Part shown: positions 1-5,721 of the stretch, piece after piece | How positions within the stretch are numbered: position 1 is the first letter of the stretch | How the letters are laid out: each line of letters starts with the position of its first letter | Origin: Actinobacteria bacterium UBA3012 | GTDB lineage: Bacteria > Actinomycetota > Actinomycetes > Nanopelagicales > Nanopelagicaceae | Assembly: GCA_002346305.1 (NCBI GenBank) | Contig: DDZI01000045.1 | Location: 1,772-7,492 of the forward strand | Reading direction: 5' to 3' | Length of the DNA stretch: 5,721 nt | Notes under the pieces: model-generated | The model's database searches: none | Seen by the model: only the letters and a program-made list of their open reading frames with translations | Told to the model about the DNA's origin: nothing | Made by a program: the position numbers and the translations under genes

Positions 1-241
1 TGTGATCAAAGGCCCGATTCATCGCTTTAATTACTAAATTCTTGTCATCTTTTCTAATCTCATCAGCGCCTTCACCAGCAACTTGGATATCTAAACCAGC
101 TTCGTCAGAAACTTGCGCTGCATATCCATCGTAAATTTCAAGGGCTAGACCTAAAGAATCAAACCCAGCACCTAAATTCGCGCTACTTGCTGGCGTACGA
201 ATTGTTACTGGCGTCGCGCGAAAAGTTGGTTTGCTTTGCAT
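1..241 (-). CDS. thrB: Homoserine kinase ThrB, N-terminal part (runs off the window)
   Basis: ThrB phosphorylates L-homoserine with ATP to O-phospho-L-homoserine, the substrate of the ThrC encoded just upstream; it is a cytosolic GHMP-family kinase. Only the first 80 codons are present, open to the window edge with no stop. Residues 17-31 read PASSANLGAGFDSLG, the N-terminal signature of homoserine kinases (usually PATSANLGPGFDSLG), followed by LALEIYD. The GHMP glycine-rich ATP loop (PxxxGLGSSAA type) would lie beyond the edge and cannot be checked. The ATG overlaps the thrC TAA by one base (TAATG), and a GGAG at 250-253 sits 8 nt before it, so the start is well supported. The overlap suggests translational coupling to thrC. 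A full protein would normally be about 300 residues. The identification is firm from the signature plus the hom-thrC-thrB order. Confidence 0.93.
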   Translation of the reverse strand, partial: MQSKPTFRATPVTIRTPASSANLGAGFDSLGLALEIYDGYAAQVSDEAGLDIQVAGEGADEIRKDDKNLVIKAMNRAFDH

Positions 242-1320
242 TATGTCAACTCCAGAACTTCGGCCGCTTTTGCAACACTTACCGGAATCACAATCGGGTC
301 TGGTGCTCCATCAAGTGCCCACTGAACATCTTTGAGTCCGTTGCCGGTAACTGTGATCACGATTTTTTTACCTTTAGGTAATTGCCCTGCAGCTTTTGCC
401 TTGATCAAACCAGCGAGCCCAGCAGCAGAAGATGGTTCGCAGAAAATTCCTTCACGTCCAGCTATCAAACGATATGCCGCCAAAATTTCTTGATCAGAAA
501 CGGCTCCGATCCGTCCACCAGAATCATCACGAGCAGCAACAGCCTGCTCCCAGGATGCGGGATTGCCAATTCGAATCGCAGTAGCAATTGTTTCAGGGTT
601 TTTCACAACTTCATTGCGCACAATTGGCGCTGCGCCCTCTGCTTGGAATCCCCACATTTGTGGCAAAGTATTTGAAATTCTATCTTTTTGATACTCCTGG
701 TATCCCAGCCAATATGCAGTGATGTTTCCGGCATTGCCAACTGGAAGTGCGTGAATATCTGGAGCAAAACCAAGCGCATCAACGATTTCAAAAGATCCAG
801 TTTTTTGACCTTGAATTCGATAAGGGTTAACTGAGTTAACCAATGCAACTGGATAATTTTCCGATAACTCACGGGCAAGAGTTAAGCAATCATCGAAATT
901 TCCATCTACTTGTAAAATTTTTGCACCATGAATTATTGCTTGGGCTAACTTGCCCATGGCGATTTTCCCTTCCGGGATTAATACCGCAGGAATCATTCCA
1001 GCTTTCGTGGCATAGGCAGCAGCACTTGCACTGGTATTTCCAGTCGATGCGCAAATTACTGCCTTTGCACCATCTTCAGCGGCTTTACTCATCGCCATTG
1101 TCATTCCACGATCTTTGAATGAACCAGTCGGATTACAACCTTCTACTTTCACCCAGACTTCGTTATCCAACAAGTCGGAAAGAACGCAGCCGTAAACAAG
1201 TGGAGTTCCACCTTCTTGCAAAGTTACTACAGGAGTTTTTCGCGAAACTGGAAGGCGATGGCGGTACTCTTCAATTATTCCGCGCCAAAGATGCGCGTTG
1301 TTTGGTTTCCCAAAGATCAA
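241..1320 (-). CDS. thrC: Threonine synthase ThrC
   Basis: ThrC converts O-phospho-L-homoserine and water to L-threonine and phosphate, the last step of threonine synthesis; it is a cytosolic PLP enzyme of fold type II. The 359 residues match the usual length of the compact actinobacterial form. Residues 38-40 GTP and 63-74 NPTGSFKDRGMT carry the PLP-binding lysine (K69). CASTGNTSASAAA follows at about 90-102, the glycine-rich phosphate-binding loop PVGNAGN at 193-199, and TGNGLKD at 325-331. The N-terminal WRGIIEEYRHRLPV (12-25) is typical of actinobacterial ThrC. The start codon is TTG, overlapping the hom stop by 4 bases (TTGA); an AAGGAGG 6 nt upstream makes this the best start. The gene lies between hom and thrB, so the product of ThrB is used by the neighbouring gene. 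No key residue is missing. Confidence 0.97.
   Translation of the reverse strand: MIFGKPNNAHLWRGIIEEYRHRLPVSRKTPVVTLQEGGTPLVYGCVLSDLLDNEVWVKVEGCNPTGSFKDRGMTMAMSKAAEDGAKAVICASTGNTSASAAAYATKAGMIPAVLIPEGKIAMGKLAQAIIHGAKILQVDGNFDDCLTLARELSENYPVALVNSVNPYRIQGQKTGSFEIVDALGFAPDIHALPVGNAGNITAYWLGYQEYQKDRISNTLPQMWGFQAEGAAPIVRNEVVKNPETIATAIRIGNPASWEQAVAARDDSGGRIGAVSDQEILAAYRLIAGREGIFCEPSSAAGLAGLIKAKAAGQLPKGKKIVITVTGNGLKDVQWALDGAPDPIVIPVSVAKAAEVLELT
250..253 (-). promoter_or_regulatory. Ribosome binding site of thrB
   Basis: GGAG on the minus strand lies inside the last codons of thrC and ends 8 nt before the thrB ATG. It supports that ATG, which overlaps the thrC stop, as the true start. Confidence 0.6.
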
Positions 1321-2639
1321 CTGGCGCCTCCTTCGACTCTAATGACAGTTTCAACTGAACGAACCGTATCTAATTTTCGCAGATCAGCAACGGTGGCTGC
1401 CAACGCTGAATCCATTGCAGAGTGAGTCACAACTATTAGCTCTGCTTGTTCATCACTACCATCTTGACGAACTGTTTGGATTGAAACTGAATGTGCAGCA
1501 AATACTTGCGCAACAGATGCCAAGACACCTGGTCGATCATTGACATTTAAACGAATCAAATAACGCGTTTCTGTTTCACCCATAGGAGCAATTGATCGCT
1601 CAGCATACGAACTTTCTTTAGGTCCAAGGCCGCCTAGAGCACGATGACGCGCAACCGCTACCAAATCTCCGAGAATCGCTGATGCGGTCGGCTCTCCACC
1701 AGCACCACGTCCATAAAACATAAGCTCTCCTGCAGATTTTGCTTCTACGAAAACTGCATTGAATGCGTCTCTGACTGCGGCCAACGGATGTTCCTTTGGA
1801 AGTAGCGCGGGGTGAACCCGCACGGCAATTCTTCCGTCATCTGTTAATTGCGCGATTGCTAATAACTTAACAACATGGTTCATTTCACTTGCGATACGAA
1901 CAATGTCGGAAGTTACTTCAGAAATCCCTTCACGATACACATCTGCTGCGGTTACTCGAGAATGAAATGCCAAACTTGCCAGAATCGCAGCTTTCGCTGC
2001 CGCATCAAAACCTTCGACATCAGCGGTCGGATCTGCTTCTGCATAGCCAAGGACTTGAGCTTCTTTAAGTGCGCTTTCAAAAGATGCACCGGAAGCGGCC
2101 ATTTTACTAAGGATGTAATTTGTTGTCCCGTTAACAATTCCAATTACACGTTTAACTTGATCTCCGGCAAGTGATTCACGAAGTGGTCTAATAATCGGTA
2201 TTGCGCCAGCAACGGCTGCTTCAAAATAAATATCAACACCATTATCAGATGCTGCCTCATAAAGTTCAGCACCGTGTTGGGCGAGTAATGCTTTGTTTGC
2301 AGTGACGACTGACTTTCCATTTTTTAGTGCTTTTAGAATTAATGACCGTGCAGGTTCAATTCCACCCATCACCTCAATAATTATGTCGATCTGTGGATCG
2401 TTAACAATAGATTCACCATCACTGGTAATAGTTACTCCAGAATTAGTTAGACCTGGACGCGGTTTTTTCAGATCTTTAACAGAGATGGCAATTAGCTTTA
2501 ATTGCGATCCAGAACGTGCCGCTAAATCGCTATTTTGCTCAACTAACAAACGGGCAACTTGGCCCCCGACAACGCCGGCACCAAGCATTCCGATTTTTAG
2601 CAAGGGCGCACCGATTTGCACACCTTTAACTGAATTCAT
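1317..2639 (-). CDS. hom: Homoserine dehydrogenase with C-terminal ACT domain
   Basis: This enzyme reduces L-aspartate 4-semialdehyde to L-homoserine with NAD(P)H, at the branch toward threonine and methionine. It is monofunctional, with no aspartokinase domain. In 440 residues it has a Rossmann NAD(P) fold with GAGVVG at 20-25, VTANKALLA at 112-120 (K116 is the family's conserved lysine), VNGTTNYIL at 169-177, and the catalytic region DVEGFDAAAK at 207-216 (D212 and K216). A C-terminal ACT domain covers about 358-435, starting YLIRLNVNDRPGVLA. ACT domains here are known to mediate threonine feedback inhibition; that is inferred for this protein. An in-frame GTG two codons upstream (2645) is possible, but the ATG at 2639 fits better with either a GGTAGG 8 nt upstream or the leaderless -10 reading. 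The last codons contain the thrC Shine-Dalgarno, and the TGA overlaps the thrC start. The alternative symbol is thrA. Confidence 0.96.
   Translation of the reverse strand: MNSVKGVQIGAPLLKIGMLGAGVVGGQVARLLVEQNSDLAARSGSQLKLIAISVKDLKKPRPGLTNSGVTITSDGESIVNDPQIDIIIEVMGGIEPARSLILKALKNGKSVVTANKALLAQHGAELYEAASDNGVDIYFEAAVAGAIPIIRPLRESLAGDQVKRVIGIVNGTTNYILSKMAASGASFESALKEAQVLGYAEADPTADVEGFDAAAKAAILASLAFHSRVTAADVYREGISEVTSDIVRIASEMNHVVKLLAIAQLTDDGRIAVRVHPALLPKEHPLAAVRDAFNAVFVEAKSAGELMFYGRGAGGEPTASAILGDLVAVARHRALGGLGPKESSYAERSIAPMGETETRYLIRLNVNDRPGVLASVAQVFAAHSVSIQTVRQDGSDEQAELIVVTHSAMDSALAATVADLRKLDTVRSVETVIRVEGGAS
1327..1333 (-). promoter_or_regulatory. Strong Shine-Dalgarno for the TTG start of thrC
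   Basis: AAGGAGG on the minus strand lies within the hom codons for Glu-Gly-Gly and ends 6 nt before the TTG of thrC. It is the strongest ribosome binding site in the window and decides the thrC start, which would otherwise be hard to defend because TTG is a weak initiator. It probably offsets the weak codon and allows re-initiation after hom. Confidence 0.85.
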
Positions 2640-2645
2640 ACGCAC

Positions 2646-2651
2646 AGCCTA
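2646..2651 (-). promoter_or_regulatory. Possible -10 element of a leaderless promoter for hom-thrC-thrB
   Basis: TAGGCT fits the actinobacterial TANNNT -10 pattern and is followed by exactly 6 nt and then the hom ATG, which would put transcription start at or next to the A of the ATG. The element before argS has the same geometry. No convincing -35 is visible about 17 nt upstream. The same bases overlap a GGTAGG that could act as a Shine-Dalgarno on a read-through transcript, so the two readings compete or coexist. Confidence 0.4.
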
Positions 2652-2653
2652 CC

Positions 2654-2680
2654 GATCAACTTAACTCTTAGGAGTTGACC
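2654..2680 (-). repeat. Inverted repeat at the lysA-hom junction
   Basis: On the minus strand GGTCAACT pairs with AGTTGATC (8 bp including one G-U, 11-nt loop), spanning the end of lysA and its stop codon. An inner alternative, AACTC with GAGTT around a 4-nt loop (2663-2676), would exclude part of the outer stem. No T-tract follows, so this does not look like an intrinsic terminator. A chance occurrence is possible. Confidence 0.35.
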
Positions 2681-4008
2681 TCAAGATTGAGCAAGTCGGC
2701 CTCGGTTTCACGCCGCAAAATCACGCGCGCCTGGCTATTTTTTACCGCAATTACAGGTGGACGAGGCTGATGGTTGTAATTGCTGGCCATGCTCCGTCCA
2801 TAGGCACCAGTTGCAGGTATTGCCAAAATATCACCAGGTTTAACATCACTAGGAAGATCGACTTCGCGAATAATTATGTCTCCACTTTCGCAATGCTTTC
2901 CGACAACTCGGCTAGAAGTTAGCGGGGAGGTTGAAGTGCGATTCGCCAGTTGAACTGAATACTCTGCGCCATAGAGTGCTGGTCTAATGTTGTCACTCAT
3001 TCCACCATCTACTGAAATGTAATTACGTCCTCGGTCTCCATCTAATTTAACTTCTTTCGTGGTGCCCACTTCATAAAGCGTTACCGTGGATGGACCAGCT
3101 ATTGCACGTCCTGGTTCTATCGACAAATGTGGAATTGCTAGACCGTGCTTTTTGCACTCACCTAAAACAATTTCATGCATTCTGCTTATCACTGCTTCAA
3201 TGCTTTGTGGTGTATCTGTTTCTACGTAAGCAATTCCAAAGCCTCCGCCGAGATCGAGATCAGGAAATTCAATGGCATGTACTGCTTTCATTTCCGCCAT
3301 AAATTCAATTACTCGTTGTGCTGCAATATCAAAACCATTGTTGTCAAAAATCTGTGAACCAATGTGACAGTGGAAGCCGCGCATTTCAATATGTTTTGAT
3401 TCCAATGCTTTCTTTGTAGCCACCGCAGCAGCCCCACTTGAAATCGAAAATCCAAATTTCACATCTTCATGTGCAGTGGAAATAAATTCATGAGTGTGTG
3501 CTTCCACCCCTGGGGTTAACCTTAGAAGAATTGCCTGTTTTTTACCGAGTTGTGATGCAATATCTTCAATTCTGTCTAATTCAAATAATGAATCAGCAAC
3601 AATTACCCGGACGCCAATTTCAATTGCAGTTCTTATCTCTGCTAAAGACTTATTGTTTCCATGAACTTCAATTCGGTTTGCTGGAAATTTTGCTGCAAGA
3701 GCTACTGCTAACTCCCCGCCGGAACACACATCTAACCCGGCACCTTCCTGTTCAAGCCATTTAACAACTTGCACCGAAAGGAAAGCTTTAGCAGCATAAA
3801 TCAGATCTGAGTTTTCGCTACCAAAAGTTGAGTCAAGTGCTTTTCTAAAATCTTGGACCCGAGACCTAAAATCATCTTCATCGATAATAAATGCAGGTGT
3901 ACCAAATTCTTTTGCTAACTCTTGTGCGCGAATTCCAGCTAGTTGTATTTCGCCATTCTCAAAAGTTGTGTTTCGTGGCCAAATATTCACGGGATTCAAT
4001 TTACTCAC
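2668..4008 (-). CDS. lysA: Diaminopimelate decarboxylase LysA
   Basis: LysA decarboxylates meso-2,6-diaminopimelate to L-lysine, the last step of lysine synthesis; it is a cytosolic PLP enzyme of fold type III, normally dimeric. The 446 residues are of usual length. An alanine-racemase-like TIM barrel carries the PLP lysine in YAAKAF (K74), DVCSGGEL at 93-100, HIGSQI at 215-220, the phosphate-binding GGGFG at 254-258 and EPGR at 298-301. The C-terminal beta domain has CESGD at 373-377, whose Cys comes from the partner subunit into the active site in this family, and GAYG...NYN at 401-412. The GTG start overlaps the argS TGA in a GTGA tetranucleotide. No clear Shine-Dalgarno precedes it, so translation probably depends on coupling to argS. 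The argS-lysA pairing is common in actinobacteria. No key residue is missing. Confidence 0.97.
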   Translation of the reverse strand: MSKLNPVNIWPRNTTFENGEIQLAGIRAQELAKEFGTPAFIIDEDDFRSRVQDFRKALDSTFGSENSDLIYAAKAFLSVQVVKWLEQEGAGLDVCSGGELAVALAAKFPANRIEVHGNNKSLAEIRTAIEIGVRVIVADSLFELDRIEDIASQLGKKQAILLRLTPGVEAHTHEFISTAHEDVKFGFSISSGAAAVATKKALESKHIEMRGFHCHIGSQIFDNNGFDIAAQRVIEFMAEMKAVHAIEFPDLDLGGGFGIAYVETDTPQSIEAVISRMHEIVLGECKKHGLAIPHLSIEPGRAIAGPSTVTLYEVGTTKEVKLDGDRGRNYISVDGGMSDNIRPALYGAEYSVQLANRTSTSPLTSSRVVGKHCESGDIIIREVDLPSDVKPGDILAIPATGAYGRSMASNYNHQPRPPVIAVKNSQARVILRRETEADLLNLEVNS

Positions 4009-5663
4009 ATTTTTTCTGGCGCGCTTACGCCAAGCAGTGCTAATCCATTTGCCAGGACCTGGCGGGTGGCATCACACAACAATGCTCGCGATTGATGCAA
4101 AGCCGTGATCGGCTCATCGCCCATCGGCAAAACACGAGAATGAGCATAAAAATGATGGTAGTGGCCGGCTAACTCTTCTAAATAGCGAGCGATGCGGTGT
4201 GGTTCGCGAAGCTCTGCAGCACTTGCAACAACTTTTGGAAAATGCGCTATTGATGCAGCTAACGCTTCTTCTGCTTCACTATCAAGTAATTCTTGCTTGA
4301 AGTCAGCAATCTCTACTTTCATCCCAAGTTCTTTCGCATTGCGCAACAAAGCACTAATCCTTGCATGTGCGTATTGCACATAAAAAACTGGATTTTCGTT
4401 AGTGCGTTTTTTCAATAAATCCACATCAAGAGTCAGAGGAGTATCGGTGGGATAACGTGTTAATGAATATCTAGCGGCATCTACTCCAACTTTTTCAACT
4501 AACTCTTCAAGAGTAATAATGGTTCCGGCTCGCTTTGAAAGTTTTAATTCCTCGCCATTTTCAATAATTTTTACCATCTGACCTATAAGCACTTGCAAAT
4601 TCTTAGCTGGGTCATCACCAGTGCAGGAAACTAACGCTTTTATACGCCCAACATATCCATGATGGTCTGCACCTAATAAGTAAATGCATAAATCAAAACC
4701 TCGAGATCTTTTATCTAAATAGTAGGCAGTGTCTGAGGTGAAGTAAGTCTGTTCCCCATCTGCTTTTACTAAAACTCGATCTTTGTCATCACCAAAATCA
4801 GTTGTCCGCAACCAAGTTGCACCCGCATCTTCATAAACTTGACCATTCTTTTTTAATTTTTCGGCTACCTTTGCAACCGCACCACTGTCGTGCAATTTTC
4901 TTTCTGAGTACCAAACGTCAAAAATACTTCCGAAATTATTGAGGACGCCTTGTTGTTGAGCTAATTGCAATTTATATCCCGCTTCACGAAAAGCAACTAG
5001 AGAATCATCGCCACTTAATTTAATTATCTCTGGATTTTGGGCAACTACCTCTTTTGCTAAATCTTTAATGTATTCGCCGTGATATCCATTTTCTGGAATT
5101 GGTAATCCATGTGCAGATGCCGCAAGCGATGCTCCAAATAAATCCATTTGATTTCCACGATCGTTGATATAAAATTCACGTGTTACTTTTGCGCCTGCTG
5201 CTGATAAAACTCTAGCCATAGCATCGCCAACAGCAGCCCATCTGGTGTGACCTAAGTGCAATGGACCAGTTGGATTAGCGCTAATGAATTCAAGATTGAT
5301 TTTTAGTCCAGCTAAAAGATTTCCTTCACCATATTTTTTGCCTTGCTCCAAAACTGTTTTCACAATTGCACTTTGGGCACCAGAAACTAAAGTTAAATTT
5401 ATAAATCCAGGTCCAGCAATTTCAGTTTTTTCAACTCCATCGATCTCTACAAAAGAAGTTGCTAATAGTTGTGCAATCTCTCTCGGTGAGAGGCCAGCAC
5501 TTTTGGCCAGTTGCAAAGCCGCAGAAGTTGCGAAATCCCCATGGTCACGATTCTTGGGCCGCTCGACCGAGATGCGGTCAGGGATCGCTCCACCTATCAC
5601 CCCTGAGGCAAAAAGTGAGCGTACTTTGGCCATTAAGGCCGCTTCTAGCTCCCCCGGATTCAC
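4005..5663 (-). CDS. argS: Arginyl-tRNA synthetase ArgS
   Basis: ArgS is a class I aminoacyl-tRNA synthetase that charges tRNA-Arg with arginine using ATP, in the cytosol. The 552 residues match bacterial ArgS. Order: N-terminal Arg-specific additional domain (about 1-110, with RDHGDFATSAAL at 39-50); catalytic Rossmann domain with SANPTGPLHLGHTR, the HIGH motif being HLGH at 136-139; LLGADHHGYVGR at 329-340; the second signature as KLSKRAGT at 374-381 (a KMSKS variant); and a helical anticodon-binding domain with NPVFYVQYAHAR at 424-435. The C-terminus, GLALLGVSAPEKM, is typical of the family. The start is GTG; an internal ATG at codon 11 would cut into the expected N-terminal helix, and the -10 spacing favours the GTG with a leaderless mRNA. 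It is the first gene of the block and overlaps lysA by 4 bases. Confidence 0.97.
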   Translation of the reverse strand: MNPGELEAALMAKVRSLFASGVIGGAIPDRISVERPKNRDHGDFATSAALQLAKSAGLSPREIAQLLATSFVEIDGVEKTEIAGPGFINLTLVSGAQSAIVKTVLEQGKKYGEGNLLAGLKINLEFISANPTGPLHLGHTRWAAVGDAMARVLSAAGAKVTREFYINDRGNQMDLFGASLAASAHGLPIPENGYHGEYIKDLAKEVVAQNPEIIKLSGDDSLVAFREAGYKLQLAQQQGVLNNFGSIFDVWYSERKLHDSGAVAKVAEKLKKNGQVYEDAGATWLRTTDFGDDKDRVLVKADGEQTYFTSDTAYYLDKRSRGFDLCIYLLGADHHGYVGRIKALVSCTGDDPAKNLQVLIGQMVKIIENGEELKLSKRAGTIITLEELVEKVGVDAARYSLTRYPTDTPLTLDVDLLKKRTNENPVFYVQYAHARISALLRNAKELGMKVEIADFKQELLDSEAEEALAASIAHFPKVVASAAELREPHRIARYLEELAGHYHHFYAHSRVLPMGDEPITALHQSRALLCDATRQVLANGLALLGVSAPEKM

Positions 5664-5688
5664 ACTCTAAGGCTATCGGGCTTACCCT
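5659..5688 (+). promoter_or_regulatory. Possible promoter of the tRNA gene
   Basis: TTCACA (5659-5664) resembles a -35 with one mismatch to TTGACA, followed by an 18-nt spacer and TACCCT (5683-5688), which fits TANNNT. Transcription would start near 5695, some 10 nt before the tRNA. The stretch after the -10, TCCCCGTCGC, is GC-rich like the discriminators of stringently controlled stable-RNA promoters. The -35 covers the first argS codon, so the promoter overlaps the argS promoter on the other strand. Confidence 0.45.
5670..5675 (-). promoter_or_regulatory. Probable -10 element of a leaderless argS promoter
   Basis: TAGCCT (TANNNT) is followed by 6 nt and then the argS GTG, so the transcript would begin at or next to the start codon. 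No Shine-Dalgarno lies at a usable distance before the GTG, which agrees with leaderless translation, a common mode in actinobacteria. A recognisable -35 is absent; the corresponding bases are GC-rich. It should drive at least argS-lysA. Confidence 0.5.
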
Positions 5689-5704
5689 TATCCCCGTCGC
5701 TCTT

Positions 5705-5721
5705 GCGGGAGTGGTGAAATG
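5705..5721 (+). tRNA. 5' end of a tRNA gene, probably tRNA-Leu (cut by window edge)
   Basis: The last 17 bases, GCGGGAGTGGTGAAATG, fit a tRNA 5' end: a 7-nt acceptor strand GCGGGAG, T8, G9, then the GTG D-stem and AAATG of the D-loop. GCGGGAGTGGTGAAAT is the usual opening of bacterial tRNA-Leu, while tRNA-Ser and tRNA-Arg start differently. The anticodon, variable arm and 3' half lie outside, so the isotype is inferred from the opening only. The gene is divergent from argS. Confidence 0.65.

Noticed and set aside
1875..2174. Cys-rich plus-strand frame of 99 codons inside hom
   Set aside because: The cysteines come from antisense Ala/Thr codons, there is no spaced zinc-finger-like pattern, and hom coding is unambiguous here.
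2293..2664. 123-codon plus-strand open frame opposite the hom N-terminus
   Set aside because: It is antisense to the Rossmann domain of Hom, with no known motif and no supporting ribosome binding site; a shadow frame.
2640..2667. Threonine leader peptide or attenuator before hom
   Set aside because: The gap is only 28 nt, with no Thr/Ile-rich mini-frame and no terminator with a T-tract.
2654..2680. Intrinsic terminator after lysA
   Set aside because: The stem is short and AT-rich and no T-run follows on the minus strand, so read-through into hom is expected.
5284..5670. 128-codon plus-strand open frame opposite the start of argS
   Set aside because: It lies wholly antisense to the conserved N-terminus and catalytic region of ArgS, has no recognisable domain, and its composition reflects the codon pattern of the opposite strand.
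5664..5704. T-box or other riboswitch upstream of argS
   Set aside because: 41 bases between argS and a divergent tRNA cannot hold one, and the -10 spacing indicates essentially no leader.
5705..5721. tRNA-Arg paired with its own synthetase gene
   Set aside because: Attractive by context, but the opening GCGGGAGTGGTGAAAT fits tRNA-Leu and not tRNA-Arg. The anticodon is outside the window.
1..5721. A previously undescribed system
   Set aside because: All coding sequence is explained by five conserved housekeeping genes in a known actinobacterial order; no phage, transposon, toxin-antitoxin, defence or repeat-array signal was seen on either strand.

Overview
The window is a biosynthetic and translation gene block from an actinobacterium, read almost entirely on the minus strand in the order argS, lysA, hom, thrC, thrB. 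This order matches the argS-lysA-thrA(hom)-thrC-thrB cluster of Mycobacterium and other Actinomycetota, and the ThrC and ArgS proteins resemble actinobacterial versions. By eye the base composition is only about 40-45 % GC, which is low for the phylum. With the very tight packing, this suggests a streamlined, low-GC lineage such as the freshwater acI/Nanopelagicales group. That placement is an inference and was not tested.

Layout from high to low coordinates: a plus-strand tRNA gene, probably tRNA-Leu, begins at 5705 and is cut by the window edge. A 41-base intergenic gap (5664-5704) separates it from argS and appears to hold two divergent, overlapping promoters. argS (5663-4005, GTG start) overlaps lysA (4008-2668, GTG start) by 4 bases. 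A 28-base gap follows, and it could carry a second promoter. hom (2639-1317) overlaps thrC (1320-241, TTG start with a strong Shine-Dalgarno) by 4 bases. thrC overlaps thrB (ATG at 241) by one base, and thrB runs off the left edge after 80 codons. No stretch over 300 bases lacks a gene.

The genes cover the end of the aspartate family of amino acids. LysA makes lysine from meso-diaminopimelate. Hom, ThrB and ThrC carry aspartate semialdehyde through homoserine and O-phosphohomoserine to threonine. ArgS charges tRNA-Arg. The overlapping stops and starts indicate translational coupling.

I found no undescribed system, mobile element, CRISPR array, riboswitch or broken gene. The observations worth a second look concern expression: apparent leaderless promoters with the same geometry before argS and before hom, a divergent tRNA promoter that overlaps the argS start, and unusual start codons.
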